From a virus, in the IMG/VR virus record IMGVR_UViG_3300025112_000249, positions 1 to 20,355 of that record: a stretch of 20,355 nt of DNA; one strand, given 5' to 3'. The notes beneath the pieces were generated by a model. It was given only the letters and a program-made list of their open reading frames with translations. It did not search any database and had not been told where the DNA came from. Numbering within the stretch: the stretch's first letter is position 1; each line of letters starts with the position of its first letter. Below, piece by piece: positions 7,129 through 14,485 of the stretch. Position numbers and translations under genes: made by a program.

Positions 7129-7596
7129 CTATTTTCTAGGGCCTCCAAACGTTACACGCGATTGTCGTTCAGGTTTCTGAATCGTCATCGAATGATGCTG
7201 CGTTTCCTTCATAAGATCGTTATCAACTGCGGTCATTGCGTCCGAACTCATTTTACCAAAGTAATCCTTACGCTCCTCAACAATCTCAATTGGAATACGG
7301 GCCAGCAACAGCCCTCCTACGCCAAAGACACCTTCATAGGTCCCGGAATCCACTGTTGGGGCCTCAAATTCAGGGTATTCTTCTTTCCGAACCAATTCCC
7401 ACCCTTCTCTCATACGGGCAGATACATTCTTTCGGTCGTCAAAACCCCTAACTTCAGACCGTATCCATCTGTGAACAAAACCTTCTGGCGGATCGGGTGC
7501 GTCTAATAAAGACGGGGGACTCCAAGGTTTCCTTTGCGTTTTTACGGCTCGGGTCTTGGATGCGCGAGGAGTACGATCAATATTGTTTTCAGACAT
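7129..7596 (-). CDS. Conserved head-cluster protein, 155 aa
   Basis: I chose the second ATG (MSENNIDRTPRASKTRAV), since AGGAA is then about 9 bases upstream; the ATG two codons earlier would be too close. The basic N-terminal tail leads to RKPWSPPSLLDAPDPPEGFV, HRWIRSEVRGFDDRKNVSAR, then VGGLLLARIPIEIVEERKDY and a C-terminal PERQSRVTFGG. I remember this order as a family regularly located between scaffold and capsid genes of marine phages; its function is undefined. Position suggests a minor head component or capsid-assembly factor. The upstream scaffold gene ends 9 bases before it. Confidence 0.7.
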   Translation of the reverse strand: MSENNIDRTPRASKTRAVKTQRKPWSPPSLLDAPDPPEGFVHRWIRSEVRGFDDRKNVSARMREGWELVRKEEYPEFEAPTVDSGTYEGVFGVGGLLLARIPIEIVEERKDYFGKMSSDAMTAVDNDLMKETQHHSMTIQKPERQSRVTFGGPRK

Positions 7597-7605
7597 TGTC
7601 ATTTC

Positions 7606-8499
7606 CTAGCGTTTGTATTTCGCGTACTGGTCTAGAGGAACCCCCAATTTATTCGCAATCGTAACTTCGCTTGGGGATAATCTCACTGTTTTGCGCCCGG
7701 ATAACCCGGAACGTGTAGCAGAAGCAACGGCCTGTTGTGGCCTGTTCCCTCCTGTAGAAGATGCTGTTCCCCAAAATTTATGGGGAAACGCTTCTCTCAT
7801 TCTCTCGTCAATCACACGATAGTACTCTGGAGTGTTTGTGTCAAAGTCTTCTTGTTCAACCAGAGTCTTGTGTATTCCAAAAGCCGCAAACGTCATGGCA
7901 TCGTCTTCGCCAAACCACGGGTTTTCCTGCGCCCATTCCGTTGCTTTCGGATCAGGCCGGGTTGGAACGGCGTTCTGTGCAGACGCGGCTTGTTGTTGTG
8001 CCTGTGCCTGTGCTTGGTACTGGGCTCTCTGCGCGGCTTCAGCTTGTTGTTGTTTAGCAGCCTTTACCCGCTCTTCCTCTATCGCAAGTTGCGACAGTTT
8101 TTTATTTATCTCTACCTGAGAAGAAGTGTCGTTGGTCGCTATGGCGGTTTCCAAGTCTCTGGACAAGGAATCGGATTGCGTAGCTACGCGGTCCCCGTAC
8201 TCTGCAATATAACCTTGATCCAGATCCTGAACCCGGTTCCTAAGCTGACTGTTCTCAGCTTGCACTCCCCTAGCATACTCAACTGCCGCCTGTTGCTGGC
8301 GTTCAGCTTCGCGCGCTTTTTTTGTAAGACGGTCGATTCGTCGCTTGACCTTCTTACTGTATTCCTCATGCTCGGGAGAAGATTCTTCAGGCTCTTGTCC
8401 CGAAACTTCGATTTCCGGAGGGTCCTCGACAACAACATCAACACTAGAAGCTGTCTCGGGAATGTCTACAACCAACTCGTCTTGAGCTTCTTCAGGCAT
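7606..8499 (-). CDS. Scaffold-like protein, 297 aa
   Basis: The architecture is typical of a capsid scaffold: a strongly acidic N-terminus (residues 1-47, rich in Glu, Asp and Pro), a long charged coiled coil at about 48-170 that includes a Gln/Ala-rich run (QQQAEAAQRAQYQAQAQAQQ), and a compact C-terminal part. Within the last part ENPWFGEDDAMTFAAFGIHK and the terminal KLGVPLDQYAKYKR are conserved motifs I recall for this family; the basic C-terminus may contact capsid subunits. It lies between the GroES-like gene and the capsid genes. GGAGA before the ATG serves as ribosome binding site. No protease domain is visible, so removal of the scaffold would need another protein. Confidence 0.8.
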   Translation of the reverse strand: MPEEAQDELVVDIPETASSVDVVVEDPPEIEVSGQEPEESSPEHEEYSKKVKRRIDRLTKKAREAERQQQAAVEYARGVQAENSQLRNRVQDLDQGYIAEYGDRVATQSDSLSRDLETAIATNDTSSQVEINKKLSQLAIEEERVKAAKQQQAEAAQRAQYQAQAQAQQQAASAQNAVPTRPDPKATEWAQENPWFGEDDAMTFAAFGIHKTLVEQEDFDTNTPEYYRVIDERMREAFPHKFWGTASSTGGNRPQQAVASATRSGLSGRKTVRLSPSEVTIANKLGVPLDQYAKYKR

Positions 8500-8513
8500 G
8501 GTTTATCTCCATG

Positions 8514-8957
8514 TTAAAAATGCAGGATATCTTCGGGGTCCTGTATAACCGCTATTACATCGTCGTCATTTAGAACGCGGACCTCTCCGCCGTCTATCTT
8601 AAACCGGGCTCCGGCATACCTTCCAAAAATAATCCAGTCCTTCTCCCGGCACCACGGCCCACTCGGAAATTTCTTACGGTCCTCATAAGCGAGGGGACCA
8701 ACTTTTAAGACATAGCCGCACACCGTAGCCACGGATTCTCTGTCAACAACAGCGTCTGGAAGAAGAACACCCCCCTGACTCTTGCCCTTTCCTCTATATG
8801 GAAGAATCAACAACCGCCAGCCCGTGGGGTTGGGCAACCGATTAAAAGTATCAATATCTAATTTTGTGGGGTCTAAAACCCGTTCTTCGGGTTTTACATA
8901 TGCGGGGTCTAAGGAAACTACGCTGGAAGTGCTGGTTAATTCGGATTTTTTGGACAT
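8514..8957 (-). CDS. Phage GroES-like co-chaperonin
   Basis: Residues about 46-140 align by eye with the Cpn10/GroES fold. GWRLLILPYRGKGKSQGGVL covers the first strand and the mobile loop; GGVLLPD corresponds to GGIVLTG of E. coli GroES and would contact host GroEL. The segment VCGYVLKVGPLAY is the next strand pair, DWIIFGRYAGARFKIDGGEV corresponds to the roof and barrel, and the ending NDDDVIAVI matches the conserved GroES C-terminus. An extra 45-residue N-terminal extension and the insertion EDRKKFPSGPWC are not in bacterial GroES. No GroEL gene is seen, so it would act with the host chaperonin, as T4 gp31 does for its capsid protein. It is directly upstream of the scaffold gene, which supports a capsid-folding role. 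Confidence 0.85.
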   Translation of the reverse strand: MSKKSELTSTSSVVSLDPAYVKPEERVLDPTKLDIDTFNRLPNPTGWRLLILPYRGKGKSQGGVLLPDAVVDRESVATVCGYVLKVGPLAYEDRKKFPSGPWCREKDWIIFGRYAGARFKIDGGEVRVLNDDDVIAVIQDPEDILHF

Positions 8958-9142
8958 TAATCTGCCTTTTCTAAGATTTCTCTTAACTCCTGTCCTATAT
9001 AATCCAAAGACTCTACGTTGCCAACTAGTTGTTTATACTCTTCGTGACTTTGTACCCCACCAGAGGTCATAATCTCTGAAACACGGTCTCGACGTTCCTT
9101 AATAACTTTTAGAAGCTTTTCGGCTAAAAAAATCCCGTCCAT
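8957..9142 (-). CDS. Small conserved helical protein, 61 aa
   Basis: The start is ATG at 9142 (MDGIFLAEKLLKVIKERRDR), overlapping the upstream TAA by one base. An in-frame ATG eight codons earlier lies inside the upstream gene and is unlikely. The whole product is two or three charged helices: residues 5-25, EEYKQLVGNVESLDYIGQEL, and a C-terminal LREILEKAD. MDGIxLxExLxKxIxxRR is a start I recall from many marine phage genomes, always small, with no known function. The stop overlaps the GroES-like start. Confidence 0.75.
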   Translation of the reverse strand: MDGIFLAEKLLKVIKERRDRVSEIMTSGGVQSHEEYKQLVGNVESLDYIGQELREILEKAD

Positions 9143-9621
9143 TATTGTTTCTTCTCTTGCTGCCAAGCACGAACCTTGCTCATGCTACGAGAACCAAACC
9201 AGAAGGCAATGATTGAAGAAAATATAACAGAGGTCTCAGGGTCCCAGATAGCAAGCAGACCCGCAGACAAATCCATGCCCTGCGTACTCACCATACTGTA
9301 CAATGTGACGCCCTTGATCGTCGCAAACAACAAAAAGAAGGCATAAGTAAGGACAGGGCGCACAGAACCCCGCAGAGCGTTGACAAAACCTCCAGCGTCA
9401 ATAGACCGGTCATGCTCATATATGCCTTTCGTCTCCGCAATGTCCGCCTCGGCGTCCAGTTCTTTTATTTTTAGCTCCGAAAGCTTATCCGCGTACTTGG
9501 CTTTTGCCTCCAGAAGAGCAATTTCCTGCTCATTTGCCTGTTTCTGCTTGAAATACCCCAAAATTTCCGGAATTATGGACGTTCCGAAGCCCAGTGCTGT
9601 CCCTAAAAGCGATATTACCAT
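9142..9621 (-). CDS. Holin-like membrane protein (GTA-type 3TM holin resemblance), 159 aa
   Basis: A hydrophobic N-terminal helix (residues 1-22) is followed by a Lys/Glu/Ala coiled coil (about 25-65), the motif YEHDRSIDAGGFVNALRGSV, a transmembrane segment at about 89-110 (RPVLTYAFFLLFATIKG) and a second at about 128-143 ending in AFWFGSRSMSK. The RPxLTY and FWFGxR motifs around two membrane helices recall the holin family described for gene-transfer-agent release (PF11351, from memory). If so, it forms membrane lesions that let an endolysin out. No endolysin is seen in this window. It is the last of four consecutive membrane-protein genes. A structural membrane role cannot be excluded. Confidence 0.6.
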   Translation of the reverse strand: MVISLLGTALGFGTSIIPEILGYFKQKQANEQEIALLEAKAKYADKLSELKIKELDAEADIAETKGIYEHDRSIDAGGFVNALRGSVRPVLTYAFFLLFATIKGVTLYSMVSTQGMDLSAGLLAIWDPETSVIFSSIIAFWFGSRSMSKVRAWQQEKKQ

Positions 9622-9630
9622 AAATCCAAC

Positions 9631-9936
9631 CTATTTCCGGCTCATATAAGCACTCATTCCCATATAAGCGCATGTAACCCCGGAAAAAGCTATGTATGCA
9701 AGCCCCAAAAGGTCACTTATGGACTTCAGTCTACTCTCACTTACCACAAAAAACAAAAGACCCGTCATCCCAGCCATGATTGCAAGAGCACACCACGCCA
9801 TATGACGCTGGGCATTCATCTTCTCAGCCGTTTCAATGGCCTCAATCGCCGCAAGGTCTGTGTCTGACACAACACCATCGCCATCAAGATCTGAATCCTT
9901 GTAACGACTGCTCCTCTCAAGCTTCTTTTGCGTCAT
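9631..9936 (-). CDS. EF-hand-like loop plus two-TM membrane protein, 101 aa
   Basis: ATG at 9936 sits in an ATGA overlap with the upstream stop, and this start is preferred to the ATG five codons upstream. Residues 16-27 (DLDGDGVVSDTD) match an EF-hand calcium loop with ligands D16, D18, D20, S24 and D27; the last position is Asp where Glu is usual. Two membrane segments follow, at about 49-69 (WCALAIMAGMTGLLFFVV) and 77-97 (ISDLLGLAYIAFSGVTCAY), with a short basic C-terminus. The layout suggests a cytoplasmic calcium-sensing or structural loop on a two-helix membrane anchor. It stands in the likely lysis cluster; a holin or antiholin role is inference. Confidence 0.65.
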   Translation of the reverse strand: MTQKKLERSSRYKDSDLDGDGVVSDTDLAAIEAIETAEKMNAQRHMAWCALAIMAGMTGLLFFVVSESRLKSISDLLGLAYIAFSGVTCAYMGMSAYMSRK

Positions 9937-10100
9937 TTCTTCGTGTTCCAAAGATCAAACAAGACCTTTACCTTGTCTTTCAACACCTCCAAGTCACCAT
10001 GCATCTTGGCGAGTACGATTATAAGCCCAATAATAGCAACGATGACCGGCCATCCCGCATTGAAAAGCTCTATGATAGATACATCCGGCCCATCCTGCAT
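9933..10100 (-). CDS. Small single-TM protein, 55 aa
   Basis: The protein reads MQDGPDVSIIELFNAGWPVI, then a membrane helix (VIVAIIGLIIVLAKM, about residues 19-33), then a charged amphipathic helix (DLEVLKDKVKVLFDLWN) ending in TKK. A short outside N-terminus, one membrane span and a cytoplasmic coiled-coil tail are typical of small phage lysis-cluster proteins. The stop overlaps the next ATG (ATGA). The ribosome binding site is weak (GGGACTGAG). The exact role (pinholin, antiholin or spanin-like helper) cannot be told from sequence. Confidence 0.65.
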   Translation of the reverse strand: MQDGPDVSIIELFNAGWPVIVAIIGLIIVLAKMHGDLEVLKDKVKVLFDLWNTKK

Positions 10101-10128
10101 GGCTCAGTCCCACGCACGTAAAAAAGAC

Positions 10129-10290
10129 TTAAAAAACGCCTCTTTCTTTCAAAAGAAATCCTACAACGCCCCCAACCATCCCAACCATAACTACGAGGGG
10201 CTGGGAAATGAGAACACCTACGCCAACGACTACACCACCCAGGGCGGCGTAACTGGAAGGCTCCTTCATGCGATTTATGATCCAGTTCAT
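10129..10290 (-). CDS. Small two-TM holin-like protein, 53 aa
   Basis: ATG at 10290 follows AAGGATTAAACAA, a usable ribosome binding site. The product opens MNWIINRMKEPSSYAALGGV and has two hydrophobic segments, about residues 14-29 and 31-48, separated by SQP, and ends in KERGVF. The MNWIxNRxKEPSxYA start is one I remember from other marine phages, where it is unassigned. A hairpin of two membrane helices with a basic N-terminus resembles class II holins. It begins the run of four membrane genes after the portal block. Holin function is an inference. Confidence 0.65.
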   Translation of the reverse strand: MNWIINRMKEPSSYAALGGVVVGVGVLISQPLVVMVGMVGGVVGFLLKERGVF

Positions 10291-10305
10291 TTGTTTAATC
10301 CTTAT

Positions 10306-10491
10306 CTAGCAAACTTTAAAGGAGCCACCACGAAGAGCCGCGCCCATTCCGCGATTTTCCCCCGATACCGAAGTGGCCTTCGACACGTTAGGCGTGGTTT
10401 CGGATTTTGCGTCGTTATAGGGGACGAACCCCTGGTCTTTTACAACAATACCTTTCCGCGCAACGCCCACGGAACTCTTTTTCTTTCCCAT
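10306..10491 (-). CDS. Small conserved basic protein, 61 aa
   Basis: The protein starts MGKKKSSVGVARKGIVVKDQ, is low in hydrophobic residues, and ends GENRGMGAALRGGSFKVC. The ending RGMGAAxRGGxFxxC is a tail motif I recall in many small marine phage proteins placed after the portal gene. It lies 12 bases after the portal stop, with AGGAG as ribosome binding site. No domain is visible; it is likely disordered or a virion-associated peptide. The function is unknown. Confidence 0.65.
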   Translation of the reverse strand: MGKKKSSVGVARKGIVVKDQGFVPYNDAKSETTPNVSKATSVSGENRGMGAALRGGSFKVC

Positions 10492-10503
10492 AATCGTCTC
10501 CTA

Positions 10504-12933
10504 TTAATCACCTTGTTTCATCATTTCGCGTTCCCGCGCCGCTTGGATTCGGGCCTCTACAATTTCTTCCTGGGACTGTATCCTCTGGGCCCCAAGATTC
10601 GCGGTAGACTGTGCCTTTTGTTGATCCAAGGCAAGACGTGCCTGATCTATCTGGTTCTCAGCCTCGTCGCGTTTTGCACGAAGTTGCAAGTCTTGTTCTT
10701 TCAAAGCAACCAAGGGGTCAGGTCCTTGCTGCCCTTCTCCACTTATCTGGGCGCTGAGTGATTTAAGCTCTTGCATGCCCTGCGCTATCTGCTCGGCAAC
10801 CATGGATTCTATTTGTAAAATCTGGTCCTCAGTCGGCGCTTGGCCTTGAAGCTGCTGCATCATCTGAGAGGACACCTGCTCCTTAGCCCCTATAGAAACA
10901 TGCTCCATAATGTGTTTTTGCAGCGCCATAGCGACCGAAGGAAGCTGCCCGACCATGGGGGAAGACCCAAAAACTAGATGAGCCATTATGTGAGCTTTGT
11001 GGTTCTGGCCTTGGAACGCCTCTAGTTCAATGTTTTCAAGTGCTTCCGAATTCTCCACTGCGGGGTCTTTAGGAACCGCCTCTTCCTGATCTATGACCTT
11101 GAGAATAGAATCAACATCTTTGACACCAAGCGCCTTGTACATCCTACGAAACGCTTCGTACATGTTATGCAAATCCGGAGCCGCTTGCGCCAACTGTAGC
11201 TCAGTCTGCGCCATAGTGACCCTTTGCGACATGGAGAATATGTTAGGATCGGAAACTGGAATAACGTCAATCCTATCATCAAAATCCTCCGATTTTATAA
11301 CGCGTTCAGCCCCTACAACGTTGTAGGGGTACTCCGGTGGGAGGGATTCTCCAAACACCTTTGCAAGAAGATCAAACTCGTCTTTCTGGGCGTAATGCAG
11401 CCGTTTATGTATGGCCGACATTACTTTGGCACCCTGCTCCAGCATTGCGATGGTAGTCCCAACCGCAGCTTGCTGGTTTCCGTCACCTACCTGTAAATTA
11501 GATACCGCAGCGAACCGCTGACCGGCCTCCACACAAAACCCCATCAACTGGAACAAGGTCTGATCCGCCCCCTTGTATGGAAGGAGCATCAGCGAATCCC
11601 GAATAGCACCTCCGGGAGAATCCACGTCCCGGAACTCGCCCGGAGACAGGGGTTCGTCATCGTTCCTGATACGAAGACCGCGAGTCTTGAAACCTGCGGG
11701 CAAGTTAGCTAAGGTCCCCGCGTCAATAAGCTGGCGTAACGCAGCAGTGGCTGTTCGGCTCAACCCGCCAATCATGTGGATTAAACCCAAGCCATAGAAA
11801 CCAAACCCGGGAAGGAACTTAAAGTGAACAAAATACTGGTTTTTCTTACGATCCTGATCCCCCTCCTTGTAGTTCCTGCGAATGCTGAGAACCTTGCCGT
11901 TATCTTCTGAAACGGTAACAACGTAAGGGAGCTTGATGCCGGTGGGTTCACCGCCGGAATCGGAATCCTCAAAGCCTTCAAGATCTAGGTCTACGTGGCA
12001 TTCAAGTAACGTGACCTCGGTATCCAAACGGCTGGGCTCTATTCCACTTATATCGTCCATCTCCTCACGGACCTCGGACGGGTCCGACTGGGATGCGGAG
12101 ACTTTAATATCGGAATAGAAACCGGCTACCTGCTTCTTCCGAAGCTCGTTCTCCGAAATTTGAATAACATGTGTTACATTCTCGGCTGTTTCCAGATCCG
12201 TAGCGGTATACGGAACAATTAGCTGTTCCGCAGGAACGAACTTGCTAACCGCACGCCCCAGGAAATCATCGTAATACACCTTTTTGAACGTAGAACCCGC
12301 TAGCGGCAGGTAAAACAGCATTTGGTCAAATTCAGGTGTGTATTCCTTCATAACACACGTGATTTGGTAATTCATAAAGTTGCGAACACGATCCGATTGA
12401 GCCTCTATGTCCGGAGAAGACTCACCCATTATCTGAGTATTTACAGGGCCCCCTGCGGGCAACAATTCACCAAAAGCCTGCGCTTGAAACTGAGTCACGG
12501 CTTCTGCAAGAAGAGGGTGCGTCACGCCTGTCGCACCACGGAACGGTTCCGCCCGCTCCTCGTATTTGAAACCTAAAAGCTCCAGACCGGTTCGGTACGT
12601 GTCTTCCCAATCTTTACGACCGTCCTTGTTAGCTTCGTACTGATCTAAAAGATCCGAAGCTATTCGAGACAGAACTCCCGTATCTGCTTCTTCTGCAAGA
12701 TTGTCATAAAACCCGGCGCTTGAAACTTGATCCATCCTTGGATCAAAATCAACGATAACACCACCGTCATCTTCCAGTTCTATGTTCAAACCGGGCGCTT
12801 CAATTATGCTGTCGTCGTCAAACGAGACTTCCGCGTCCAGACCTTCTTCCAGTTCCACGGGCGGTATCTCGTTGCGCCTTTCTACAAGAGAGGCCGTCCC
12901 GAAATTACTGCGGGGGAGCGGGTTTCTAGCCAT
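10504..12933 (-). CDS. Portal protein, P22-like long form, 809 aa
   Basis: The 809-aa protein has an acidic, disordered N-terminus (residues 1-70), then a core with YRTGLELLGFKYEERAEPFR, GATGVTHPLLAEAVTQFQAQ, EFDQMLFYLPLAGSTFKKVY and DFLGRAVSKFVPAEQLIVPY. These segments mark the clip/stem body of long podovirus-type portals. The mid region includes KFLPGFGFYGLGLIHMIGGL. About residues 690-809 form a Gln/Glu-rich helical tail that could be the barrel extending into the capsid, as in P22. The portal is a dodecameric ring at one vertex, the docking site for the terminase and the exit for DNA. Neighbours are a Pro/Gly-rich protein upstream and a small conserved protein downstream. Family call is strong; the subtype is from memory. 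Confidence 0.88.
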   Translation of the reverse strand: MARNPLPRSNFGTASLVERRNEIPPVELEEGLDAEVSFDDDSIIEAPGLNIELEDDGGVIVDFDPRMDQVSSAGFYDNLAEEADTGVLSRIASDLLDQYEANKDGRKDWEDTYRTGLELLGFKYEERAEPFRGATGVTHPLLAEAVTQFQAQAFGELLPAGGPVNTQIMGESSPDIEAQSDRVRNFMNYQITCVMKEYTPEFDQMLFYLPLAGSTFKKVYYDDFLGRAVSKFVPAEQLIVPYTATDLETAENVTHVIQISENELRKKQVAGFYSDIKVSASQSDPSEVREEMDDISGIEPSRLDTEVTLLECHVDLDLEGFEDSDSGGEPTGIKLPYVVTVSEDNGKVLSIRRNYKEGDQDRKKNQYFVHFKFLPGFGFYGLGLIHMIGGLSRTATAALRQLIDAGTLANLPAGFKTRGLRIRNDDEPLSPGEFRDVDSPGGAIRDSLMLLPYKGADQTLFQLMGFCVEAGQRFAAVSNLQVGDGNQQAAVGTTIAMLEQGAKVMSAIHKRLHYAQKDEFDLLAKVFGESLPPEYPYNVVGAERVIKSEDFDDRIDVIPVSDPNIFSMSQRVTMAQTELQLAQAAPDLHNMYEAFRRMYKALGVKDVDSILKVIDQEEAVPKDPAVENSEALENIELEAFQGQNHKAHIMAHLVFGSSPMVGQLPSVAMALQKHIMEHVSIGAKEQVSSQMMQQLQGQAPTEDQILQIESMVAEQIAQGMQELKSLSAQISGEGQQGPDPLVALKEQDLQLRAKRDEAENQIDQARLALDQQKAQSTANLGAQRIQSQEEIVEARIQAAREREMMKQGD

Positions 12934-12935
12934 GT

Positions 12936-13517
12936 TTACCTACGCCTCAGAGACATCAGACCGCCTCCGGCCATTCCCTGGAAGCCGCTCGGCATCGCTT
13001 GCGGGGGGGCCATCGGGGGGGCCATATCAGGGTGTTGCCTCATTTCGGGAGGAACCCCCGTGTATGGAGCACCGCCCATGCCTCCTGCGGCAGGGGCAGC
13101 GGCCCCCGGTTGCGGGGGGGCAAAGCGTGCTATCATTCTTTGAAGGTAATTTGCGACCTGCGGGTTTTGTCTAGCCGCTTCTAGAAGATCGGCTTGGTTT
13201 GCAGAAATAAACGCCACTACATCCTGTGTAGTTCCACTTTGCTCTAGATCTGTTAACTCTCGGACCACGGCCATCGAATCTGTACGACCACTAGCGGCCA
13301 TTACTACGTTCGAAGCATCTACAGGGGCACCCATCGCCGCACTCACACCCCGTTGTGTCGGATTTCCGACAGACTCTACAAGGTTACCGTTGGCATAACC
13401 AACGGGGCGGAAGCCCATCATGCCGCCGTCGCGCATACCCATGGCTTGCTTATATTGTTCAGCCGCCGCCATGCCTTGCGGCGTGTACGGAAATTCGCGT
13501 CCCATTACGTTAGGCAT
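12936..13517 (-). CDS. Pro/Gly/Met-rich virion-associated protein, 193 aa
   Basis: Start ATG 13517 (MPNVMGREFPYTPQGMAAAE) is preferred to the GTG four codons upstream: GGTGG is well placed, and it gives an 8-nt overlap (ATGCCTAA) with the upstream gene. MPNVMGxxFPYTxxGM is a start I recall in marine phages. Next comes MRDGGMMGFRPVGYANGN, a helical middle with DSMAVVRELTDLEQSG and NQADLLEAARQNPQVANYLQ (which recalls DUF-type portal-neighbour proteins), then a Pro/Gly/Met-rich linker, and the C-terminus MAGGGLMSLRRR. It lies 2 bases upstream of the portal gene. The role is unknown; a head-completion, portal-associated or packaged protein is plausible. Confidence 0.7.
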   Translation of the reverse strand: MPNVMGREFPYTPQGMAAAEQYKQAMGMRDGGMMGFRPVGYANGNLVESVGNPTQRGVSAAMGAPVDASNVVMAASGRTDSMAVVRELTDLEQSGTTQDVVAFISANQADLLEAARQNPQVANYLQRMIARFAPPQPGAAAPAAGGMGGAPYTGVPPEMRQHPDMAPPMAPPQAMPSGFQGMAGGGLMSLRRR

Positions 13518-13662
13518 TTCGTCGTCCACCTTTTCTGTTCTTCTCCGCGCCTCTTACCTTACCTGCATTTATACTGGCGTAAAAGACTTGATTACCCTTA
13601 CCTTTACCATACGTCTTCGTCATCTTGCGCTTTATCTTTGCGCCCTTCTTTGTCAAAGGCAT
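13510..13662 (-). CDS. 50-aa basic conserved phage protein
   Basis: This short gene runs from ATG 13662, which overlaps the upstream TAA by one base; GGAGG lies about 9 bases upstream. The peptide begins MPLTKKGAKIKRKMTKTYGK and continues with NQVFYASINAGKVRG, ending in GGRRNA. MPLTKKGxKI...YGxxKGxxVFYASxNxG is a small-protein signature I recall from many phage genomes, close to portal or terminase genes. Thirteen or more Lys/Arg in 50 residues suggests DNA or RNA binding or packaging with DNA. No mechanism can be assigned. Confidence 0.8.
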   Translation of the reverse strand: MPLTKKGAKIKRKMTKTYGKGKGNQVFYASINAGKVRGAEKNRKGGRRNA

Positions 13663-14483
13663 TAGCGGCGACCTCCAAAAGGTAAAGGTAAAGGCACCGT
13701 ATACCGGGCACCAAACCTGTAGTCGTCGTTACCGGGACGAAGGTTTGCGCTCGCGTCTCCAGAAAGTCTACCACCAATACCAAACGGGTTTTCTGCCGTT
13801 GCGCGGGCACTGACGTTGTATTGATTTGGGAGTCTGGTTTGACCAAACTTAGGGAAAGTAGCGCCTGCTTCAAGGCTTGCTTGTACCGGACCACCGGACA
13901 GCGCACCCCATCTTGCCCTGAAGTCCTCTAACGTAAACCTTGGTCCCTCGGTCGGAGGTCTAACGGAAATTTTTTCGTAAGAACCAGAAAGTTCCCCCAA
14001 ACCTCCCGGCAAATTACCACGTGCCCCGGCCCCCACCGTAATCTGCTCTGGAGGCGTCTGCCCGGGCGGTAGATCTCCTCCGCGAGTACCCCGGCTCCCA
14101 AAAAGATGTAACGGACCCACGCCTACATCAACACTGCTCATATCGACGCGCGGACCAAATTCTCCTCTCAACTGTCCCTTTAAGAGCCTTCCTGGCACCT
14201 GGGGTATGGACATTTCCGTTTCCAAAGATTCCGGAGCGCCACGTCCCAGGGCAGATAGAGCAAAGCTGGGAAATGCCGGGTTTTTTCTAGGGTTTGCTTC
14301 TACCCTACCCATACGATTAGGATCTTCAAAACTTGGACCTGTCTTTATGTTAGCGTCATAAGGAACAAACGGAAGACGAAAAGGTCCAAACGACTCTTGT
14401 GGGGTGCCTTCGACACGCGGGTCCCCTACCTCTGAGATATCTCCAAGATATTCGCTAACGGTAAGTTCTTTTAAGTTGGGCAT
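13662..14483 (-). CDS. Unrecognised protein with beta-rich C-terminus, 273 aa
   Basis: I do not recognise this protein. Residues 1-100 are Pro/Gly/Glu-rich and probably flexible (for example TPQESFGPFRLPFVPYDANI). From about residue 115 it alternates polar and hydrophobic residues with frequent Gly: VDVGVGPLHLFGSRG, ITVGAGARGNLPGGLGELSG, QYNVSARATAENPFGIGGRL, and the end YRFGARYTVPLPLPFGGRR. That pattern resembles repeated amphipathic beta strands of an outer-membrane-like or fibre protein, but there is no signal peptide. It lies 2 bases after the metallophosphoesterase gene and overlaps the next gene. A virion protein is the simplest guess. Confidence 0.6.
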   Translation of the reverse strand: MPNLKELTVSEYLGDISEVGDPRVEGTPQESFGPFRLPFVPYDANIKTGPSFEDPNRMGRVEANPRKNPAFPSFALSALGRGAPESLETEMSIPQVPGRLLKGQLRGEFGPRVDMSSVDVGVGPLHLFGSRGTRGGDLPPGQTPPEQITVGAGARGNLPGGLGELSGSYEKISVRPPTEGPRFTLEDFRARWGALSGGPVQASLEAGATFPKFGQTRLPNQYNVSARATAENPFGIGGRLSGDASANLRPGNDDYRFGARYTVPLPLPFGGRR

Positions 14484-14485
14484 GG

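Noticed and set aside
7126-7142. Short GCCCTA/TAGGGC hairpin at a stop codon considered as a terminator
   Set aside because: Only six pairs and no T-tract; continued transcription into the capsid genes is needed.
7735-8517. Plus-strand 260-aa Cys/Leu/Phe-rich frame opposite the scaffold gene
   Set aside because: Mirror of a Gln/Ala/Glu-rich coiled-coil gene; no ribosome binding site and an implausible protein.
9928-10761. Plus-strand 277-aa frame across the membrane-gene cluster
   Set aside because: It covers four short, well-coupled minus-strand genes and has no domain or coupling; a shadow.
13518-13529. GTG start four codons upstream for the Pro/Gly-rich protein
   Set aside because: The ATG at 13517 has better Shine-Dalgarno spacing and the conserved MPNVMG start.
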